Below, one piece after another: positions 58,729-64,000 of a DNA stretch of 64,000 nt. Within the stretch, counting starts at the first letter, position 1. The number at the start of each line of letters is the position of its first letter. Origin of the DNA: Hyposmocoma kahamanoa. Taxonomy: Eukaryota > Arthropoda > Insecta > Lepidoptera > Cosmopterigidae. The stretch is taken from contig NW_020654748.1 of NCBI RefSeq assembly GCF_003589595.1, forward strand, positions 2,277,642-2,341,641, in the 5' to 3' direction. Below the pieces are notes generated by a model, which was given only the letters and a program-made list of their open reading frames with translations, ran no database searches and was not told the DNA's origin. The position numbers and the translations under genes are program-made.

Positions 58729-59792
58729 ATATTAATCGATTCTCACAAGAAATCGATTCGATATATTATGAGTCTGTCATCGTTTAGATAATTTTTCAGT
58801 CTTTTGGTTTTCCGTTCTAGATAAAACAATTAGCATTTATTTAAGCAATATAGACTTTAATATAAATGATAAGCAAGTATTTTAAATGATTGCAATGACA
58901 ACCTGTAGGTAGTTGTCGTTGTAGTGCATTACATTAACAAAGTTCACAACAACAACCTGTAATTAAATAACAAAATTCTGAAGCGAAACAAAAAAGACTT
59001 CATAGTTTTAATTTTTACATTTTAATTTTAATTTATCACTTTCATCGGGAGATGAACCAAAATCATCAGCTGACTAGCTCAACTAGTAATCTCAATACTA
59101 TAATAAAATTTGCAAAAAAGGAAAGAAAACATTAATCTGCCCTTAGGGTTCTGAGTGGGTCTCTTTTCTACTTTTGTTTTAATATTTAAATAAGTCAATA
59201 TTTTTTTTATGTCAAATTGAATTGACTCGGTGGATTTCGACGATTTAGAATTGGTCACAACACTGTTATTTAAAAAGAAACATATTGAGAACGTAATTGG
59301 TTTTACGATGTTTCGGGTAAACTCAAAATTGCATTTTATTTTGAAATTTCTGGGAAAATAATACTTGAAGTATGTTTTTTTATACTATATCATGTTTCAC
59401 GAAAATTAATGTATTTTTTAAAACCCAGTAAGTTAATAATTGGTTGTTTACAGTTTTTGTTGATTGCATTCAAAGTTACATACTATCGTCTTCCTCAGCT
59501 GTCAAATTGGGCCTCTTACATTGTAACAACTACAATAGGGCAGTCGTCACACTTATCTATGCGGTATCGTTTTATGTCAGCCAGAAAAAGCTTTAATGTC
59601 ATGCAGTAAGATCGAAAATATCGTTGTGGCTTTCGGTCGGATTGCCGAAGCGAAAAGCCCGACGTTTTTTTCACTCTTATTTCGTGCCCATAAGTGTGTT
59701 GACTCCTTAGTTAATATTGGCATGAACAAATTCAAGATGTGGAGTTGTAATAAGTTGACCTGGAGAATTCATTCGAAGAGAGGAAGGAAGTT
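58729..59792. other. No feature recognised
   Basis: AT-rich; no supported frame. Confidence 0.45.
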
Positions 59793-60090
59793 TTTATTGT
59801 GATACCAAAAGACGGGACACACAAGTCGTGCCCCTGGTGGTAAGCGACATGCTTGTCCATAACACTGCCGCTAAGAGCTTTAAATCGCAAAGATCTGAGG
59901 GGCAGTGCCACTGCGCCCGTCACCCTGAGACATAAGGTGACAAGTCAAATGTGCCTGTAATTTCACCAGCACCCTTACTTTTCAAAACCGAAACGCAGTA
60001 ATGCTCACATTACTGCTTGGCGGCAGAAATAAATAATTGGCAGTACTTCTCTGGACGAGCTTCAACGCAAGGAGATTTACTGATATTAAA
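59793..60090 (-). repeat. Rep-A copy 23, near full length
   Basis: Minus-sense, all blocks in order, small deletion at ccataacac. Confidence 0.9.
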
Positions 60091-60738
60091 GTATTTGAGA
60101 GATAAGTACACTGTTTGACAGTAGTGCATATTTATGACTTAGTTCGAAAAGCTAGTGTAATTTTATTTTATTTTATCATTTATTGCACACCACAGCAAAA
60201 TGGAAAACACAAAAAAGTAATGCTTATTTGTAAAGATTATGTAGAATGTTGTAAAGAACGGAGACGATATGCAAATTCATGCGGAGACGAATGGGAAGCC
60301 ACTTGAGTTGACTGCAATAGCGTGAGATTCGGTCATATTTGCGAATGCCAAAAACGACACTTATACACAGATTTTGCAACCGTTCCAGCTTATTTAGCAG
60401 TTCTTCAGTAGCATGAAAAAATAGCAGGAATTGGCTCAGTCTAGGAAGGGAAAATAAAAGATTAGATGAGAGTTTTATGTGGAAATATTGTAAAAGTGAC
60501 GTTACATAATGTAGTTTTTCGTATGCTATCGCGCGTGTTGCGCTGCGCGTGCGTCACTCGAGTGTATCCGGCACTTGCGCGGCGGAAGGCGCGCAATTTG
60601 TTGAATTAAACGCTCGGTGATGCACAGATTCACTCTGCCACTCTGTAATGTATTTTTCACGGCTTGTTTTGTAAAAACAATGTTCTAGAATAAATAACTT
60701 GCGTGCAATAGTTTTACTTGTAGTTTTGGCAGCAGCCC
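60091..60738. other. No gene; CpG-rich patch 60520-60620
   Basis: tgcgctgcgcgtgcgtcact and gcgcggcggaaggcgcgc suggest a regulatory or 5' region; unproven. Confidence 0.35.
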
Positions 60739-60739
60739 C

Positions 60740-60783
60740 ATATCTTTCTACATTAGTTTTGCTAATAGGGACCTACCGACCCT
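60740..60783 (+). repeat. Segment shared with 26761-26808
   Basis: atatctttctacattagttt and acctaccgaccc, here just before the SINE-4 head. Confidence 0.6.
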
Positions 60784-60788
60784 TGAAG

Positions 60789-61040
60789 CCGTGGTAGCCT
60801 AAGGGTTTGACCTACTGCCTCTCAAGCAGAAGGTCGTGGGTTCGAATTCGGACTCGCACCTCTTGAGTTTCTCGGAATTTATGTGCGAAATTTAATTTTA
60901 AATTTATCATGAGCTTTTCGGTGAAGGACAATCGTGATGAAACCTGCACGTTGAAGAAGGTTCACAACTCTCGGAAAACGTGTGAAGTCACCAAGTGACC
61001 GTTGTCACTGACTTCATCCGTTTCTCAAAAGCCTAGTGGA
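60789..61040 (+). repeat. SINE-4 copy 3, best preserved
   Basis: tRNA-like head gccgtggtagcctaagggtt with B box gggttcgaattc, then gaatttatgtgcgaaattta, catgagcttttcggtgaagg, tgatgaaacctgcacgttga and the tail tgacttcatccgtttctc. The A box, B box and long variable-arm-like spacing point to a serine/leucine-type tRNA ancestor. It is a SINE, not a tRNA gene, because the 3' acceptor half is missing. Confidence 0.82.
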
Positions 61041-61083
61041 CATATTCTGTAGACTTTGGTGAAATCGACCCTTGGAAAAAAAC

Positions 61084-61137
61084 CAATATCGAGTTCTCAG
61101 TTCTTCGCGATTGTTACGCGTAGGAAATAAAACTGTA
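61084..61137 (-). repeat. Rep-P copy 7, left arm end
   Basis: tatcgagttctcagttcttc and gttacgcgtaggaaataaaa, inverted relative to the next entry. Confidence 0.7.
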
Positions 61138-61228
61138 ATAGTAATAAATACGTCAAGATATCCAAAATATTAGTACATATATGTATAATAATATATGAAA
61201 AATAATAAATAATTAGTATTAAACAAAT

Positions 61229-61340
61229 CTAACCATCTCAGTCACCCGACATCATGGGACCTGTAAAGGGTCCGAAACGTTGGTTTGTTTGAAAAAATAA
61301 ATATACGCGATTTAATCCAAAAACAAATTTTTCCATTTCC
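61229..61340 (+). repeat. Rep-P copy 7, right arm
   Basis: aaccatctcagtcacccgac, tgggacctgtaaagggtccg, aataaatatacgcgattta. Confidence 0.78.
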
Positions 61341-61345
61341 ATTTT

Positions 61346-61654
61346 GTGTGTTTTTCCCGCAAATTTCACGCCCTCGCTACTTTCCGAGGGCTGAAAAGTA
61401 AACATCATATAACAAATTCGAATCCTGACCTATCCCACGGGATCCCACACGAGTTCAAGGGCCGACCCCGAGATTTTATTTCGGACCCGTCCCTTTTCCT
61501 CCAGCCTCTTTCGAAGGGACGAATGAAATGTAGACCTAGTGAGACATTCACTTGTGAAGAGTACGAATTAATAATACTGAAAGAAACGACTTGGTCGTAT
61601 AAGAACGCGTATATTGGACGAAAAACGAAAACTTTCGCAGGAACGCCTTTTTAG
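61346..61654 (+). other. 102-codon open frame, unidentified
   Basis: Starts just after Rep-P. Reads ...FISDPSLFLQPLSKGRMKCR... with fair codon balance but no domain, signal peptide or known family. It may be a chance frame in a GC-richer stretch. Confidence 0.15.
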
Positions 61655-62015
61655 TGCACCCGATTTAGTAAAAAGCCAAATTTAGATAAAACTTTTATTT
61701 AGTCTTGAAAATAAATTGATTGTCATAACATTACCGAAATTCTAGATAGAATTCTATAGAAAAAAAGGTGTAAAAGTCAAACCACAAAGTTTGCAAGGCG
61801 CTTCTTTCTTTTTAATTTTCATAGCCATTTATTACGTAAAATTAATTTATTTGATGAAAAATATTTCTTCGTCGAAACAGATGGGAACAGCTTGAAAATT
61901 AAATCGAACATTTTTATAAAATTGGTTTTTACAATTTTTCTGCCCGGAAGTATACACATGAAAGTGTCCTAGAGAACAAGCACGTTTTTGTCAATTACTG
62001 CACAGCAGGCTTTTA

Positions 62016-62105
62016 ATAATTGTTAATACAAAGATCGAACTTAGAAAAAGATTCTTCAATCCGGCCGGATTCGAACCCTCGTCTTCTAGCAAACCGTGCC
62101 GACGA
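62016..62105 (-). repeat. Rep-C copy 6, head and linker start
   Basis: Minus strand: gcacggtttgctagaagacg, B box gggttcgaatccggccgga, then ttcgatctttgtattaaca. Confidence 0.8.
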
Positions 62106-62219
62106 ATTTAATACAAATTTAATCAGGTTTTTAATTTAAACTATTCGACACCAATGGGTTTTTGGTCAATTTCAAAATTAATAATATACAATAATTTATT
62201 AAGTTTCTATAGATATTTC

Positions 62220-62525
62220 TATTTACAATAATAATAATTTATTTCGGAACTGGTCCATAAATTGTTAGTAAATTACAAAATGCTGGGTTAATTAATTGTA
62301 CAATACATAAGGACAGCGACACAAAAACAAGACAACATTTATTTTCTATACGACCGCATGTAGTCGCATCCAATGCGCGAGCATCGGCGAGTCCCAGCGT
62401 GCGGACAACGCGGTCAGGATGCGGTTGGGGCTGTTGCGCAGGCGGTGCAGCATCGAGGCGCACCTCTTGCGTATGATGGCTGCAAACCCGTCCGTGTGCG
62501 CCTCCGCGAACATACCCGGAAATAC
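62220..62525 (-). pseudogene. CR1/L2-like LINE 3' end with ORF C-terminus
   Basis: Minus frame ending at a stop (62346-62348) reads EAHTDGFAAIIRKRCASMLH then RLRNSPNRILTAL and SARWDSPMLAHWM. The 'lRkrcaSlxxRlrnSxNxil' block is the usual end of CR1/L2-type reverse transcriptases. It is followed by a short 3' UTR that ends in the simple repeat aataaattattattattg, as such LINEs do. It is GC-rich against an AT-rich background; the 5' part is missing. Confidence 0.62.
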
Positions 62526-62678
62526 AGTAATACCCGGAATTTAACTTTGATAAGGTAATCAAATATTTAAAAAAATACTTTGATCCCTGGACACTTTGAT
62601 GTGTGTATAATTTTCAAATCCTACGTCTCGCTGTTTGTCTGTTGGGTTGGGCTATTCAAAAAGGGTTTCTTTCAGCAG

Positions 62679-62880
62679 ATTTCTTGTAAATTTTCGAGTT
62701 TGCGTTTTTTCTATCGTGAACGTTTTTAGGAATCGTGTTCTCACACCGTATAGTAATTGTATATACAGTGTATATTCTCAATTTTGCTATACATTTTCTC
62801 CAAAGTGGTTAATTCAACAATTTCACTGTTATACGAAATCAACCAAAGCCATTCAGGTAGCATAGACTCTCAATATTTAA
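62679..62880 (+). repeat. Rep-E copy 2
   Basis: Same block order as 39837-40027, with ~20 bp extra (gtaattgtatatacagtgt) in the middle. Confidence 0.8.
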
Positions 62881-62911
62881 CTTCACGATCTTTTTCAACT
62901 TTATTTGATTT

Positions 62912-63092
62912 GACGACCGCAACCCAACGGTTTGCACTGTGGGCCCTGGGTGAGGCGGTCCCAGGTTCGATTCTTAGTAGGACCAATTTAGGAAATAAAC
63001 TTTTCTAAATTAGTTCTGGTCTGGGTATTCTGGATAGTGCCCCAGAGTGAATTCCGTTGCTCTGATATTCATAGTACAGGGTAATTCAGCTT
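62912..63092 (+). repeat. SINE-2 copy 4
   Basis: acccaacggtttgcactgtg, B box ggttcgattc, aaataaacttttctaaatta, gccccagagtgaattccgtt; starts ~30 bp after Rep-E. Confidence 0.8.
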
Positions 63093-63139
63093 AACTCGCT
63101 TATTATAAATACGTCAAATTTGATGTGTTTTTATTGTGA

Positions 63140-63225
63140 TGCCGCCACAGGGATTCGAAGTACAGACCTCCTAATTGGGAAGCAACCTTTCTCCCACTCG
63201 GTCACCACCGCTCGTAACCAGGATT
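63140..63225 (-). repeat. tRNA-headed element (SINE-6), single copy
   Basis: Minus strand: agcggtggtgaccgagtggg (A box) and gtacttcgaatccctgtggc (B box), followed by a short A-rich end. It lacks an acceptor-stem match, so a SINE-like copy. Confidence 0.5.
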
Positions 63226-64000
63226 ATTCGTAAAGTCCTAACAACCACCCAGGAATATACTACTAATGATTATGATGATAAACAACAACTTTTGCTCCAT
63301 AACTTTTAATAATATATCAGATTTTACTGTCGTACAAAAAGAACAATATTTAATTCTATATGCATAACGCAGGGGGTGGGGGTCGTCAGGGGAGGATGTT
63401 TGAACGTTTAAACTGACTGATCTTAATACACAACAAGTGTCAGATAGCACAACAAAAACTTAAAATGTTGATTTGGTCAAATTAAGTTTCGTAAAAATCA
63501 TGGAACAAAAATTTTTATTTATGATGTCAGTGAAATATTCCTGACAGATTATTAGTATTTTATAAATAACCCCGTATATAAAAAAAATTAAAAAAATTAC
63601 ATAACAATGTTTTTGAGCTCGGCCACAGTTAGGTTACAAGTAACAGCTCCTTTCTATGAGCTTCCATAAACCGCCGCAGTTTAGAAATAAACAATCATGA
63701 TAATAAACCGTCTAAAGTTAGACAATTAAAATGGAAGTTAGATTATAAATAAGCTTAGGAATACACAAGTTGCTTTTGTCCTTCGCATCCTTTGTAGACA
63801 CAATTACATTAAATTTTAACTTTTCCAGCGCACAAACTAAGAAAGTTCGCGTTTTAGAAAGAAGGAGAAAATTAAAAAGTTTCTTAGTATTTGAATGTTC
63901 CCCGCTGCTAAGGGGCACGCTTTCCGTTTAGTTGTGCTCTTCTGCAAATTTTGTCGCAATTTGATATTGGTCCATTTTATAATGCTCAGGTTTATTATCC
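63226..64000. other. No feature recognised
   Basis: AT-rich to the end of the window; minus frames at 63238 and 63718 show no motif. Confidence 0.45.

Noticed and set aside
60789..60861. tRNA gene
   Set aside because: The A and B boxes are good, but the acceptor stem does not pair and a SINE body follows directly; the same head occurs at 26555.

Overview
The window looks like nuclear DNA from an insect, most probably a moth or butterfly (Lepidoptera). It is AT-rich, nearly gene-free and packed with short dispersed repeats. The Lepidoptera call rests on two repeat types I recognise from memory: a tRNA-derived SINE whose head is followed by a segment encoding the 'gagctttcggtgaagga'-type body (16.8, 26.6, 50.4 and 60.8 kb), and a dispersed element bounded by aaccgacttcaaaa / ttttgaggtcggtt (11 copies). 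There are no operons, ribosome binding sites, phage or bacterial genes. No complete protein-coding gene is visible. The nearest to host coding sequence is an 87-bp candidate internal exon on the minus strand at 38214-38300, plus an unidentified coding-like block at 30697-30926 (minus).

Repeat names used here. Rep-A: ~290-bp SINE-like retroposon, 23 copies, sense 3' end A-rich (gatattataaaaaa). Rep-B: element with inverted termini aaccgacttcaaaa, 11 copies. Rep-C: ~350-bp unit carrying a tRNA-like head (tggcttaattggcatagcg), found tandem, inverted and truncated. Rep-P: a fold-back/inverted-pair element (core aaatatacgcgatttaaatc). Rep-E: two-copy 200-bp repeat. SINE-2, SINE-3, SINE-4, SINE-5, SINE-6: other tRNA-headed short elements. 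H: ~286-bp hAT- or P-like MITE with 8-bp target duplications (three copies).

Layout. 0-0.5 kb: C-terminus of a non-LTR reverse transcriptase (minus). 1.8-3.9 kb: a polypurine-loop hairpin, then Rep-C, Rep-B and SINE-3. 7-11 kb: few repeats, a 30-bp palindrome, an X-box and CpG patches. 13-22 kb: a small minisatellite, two H elements, LINE remnants, Rep-P and tandem Rep-C. 25-31.8 kb: Tc1-like MITE, SINE-4, an unexplained GC-rich island (26.84-27.56 kb), SINE-2. 32.5-33.4 kb: two promoter-like CpG patches, one with an NRF1/Ewg palindrome and one with a perfect RFX X-box palindrome. 34-37 kb: a cluster of Rep-A and Rep-B. 38.2 kb: candidate exon. 41.8 kb: a 10-N gap beside a GT microsatellite. 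44.5 kb: Penelope-like (GIY-YIG) remnant. 46-52 kb: Rep-C, Rep-A, Rep-B, hairpins and a CpG cluster. 53.2 kb: a block of one module repeated in alternating orientation. 53.9-57.6 kb: LINE and mariner remnants, the mariner split by a perfect 70-bp-arm palindrome. 58-64 kb: third H copy, SINEs, another LINE C-terminus.

Most of the sequence reads as accumulated, mutually nested transposon debris, probably intergenic or from large introns. The autonomous classes visible only as fragments are several non-LTR lineages (C-terminal ends only), one Penelope-like element and one Tc1/mariner-type element. All identifications were made by reading; no alignment or database search was run, and repeat boundaries are approximate to about 10 bp unless target duplications fix them.
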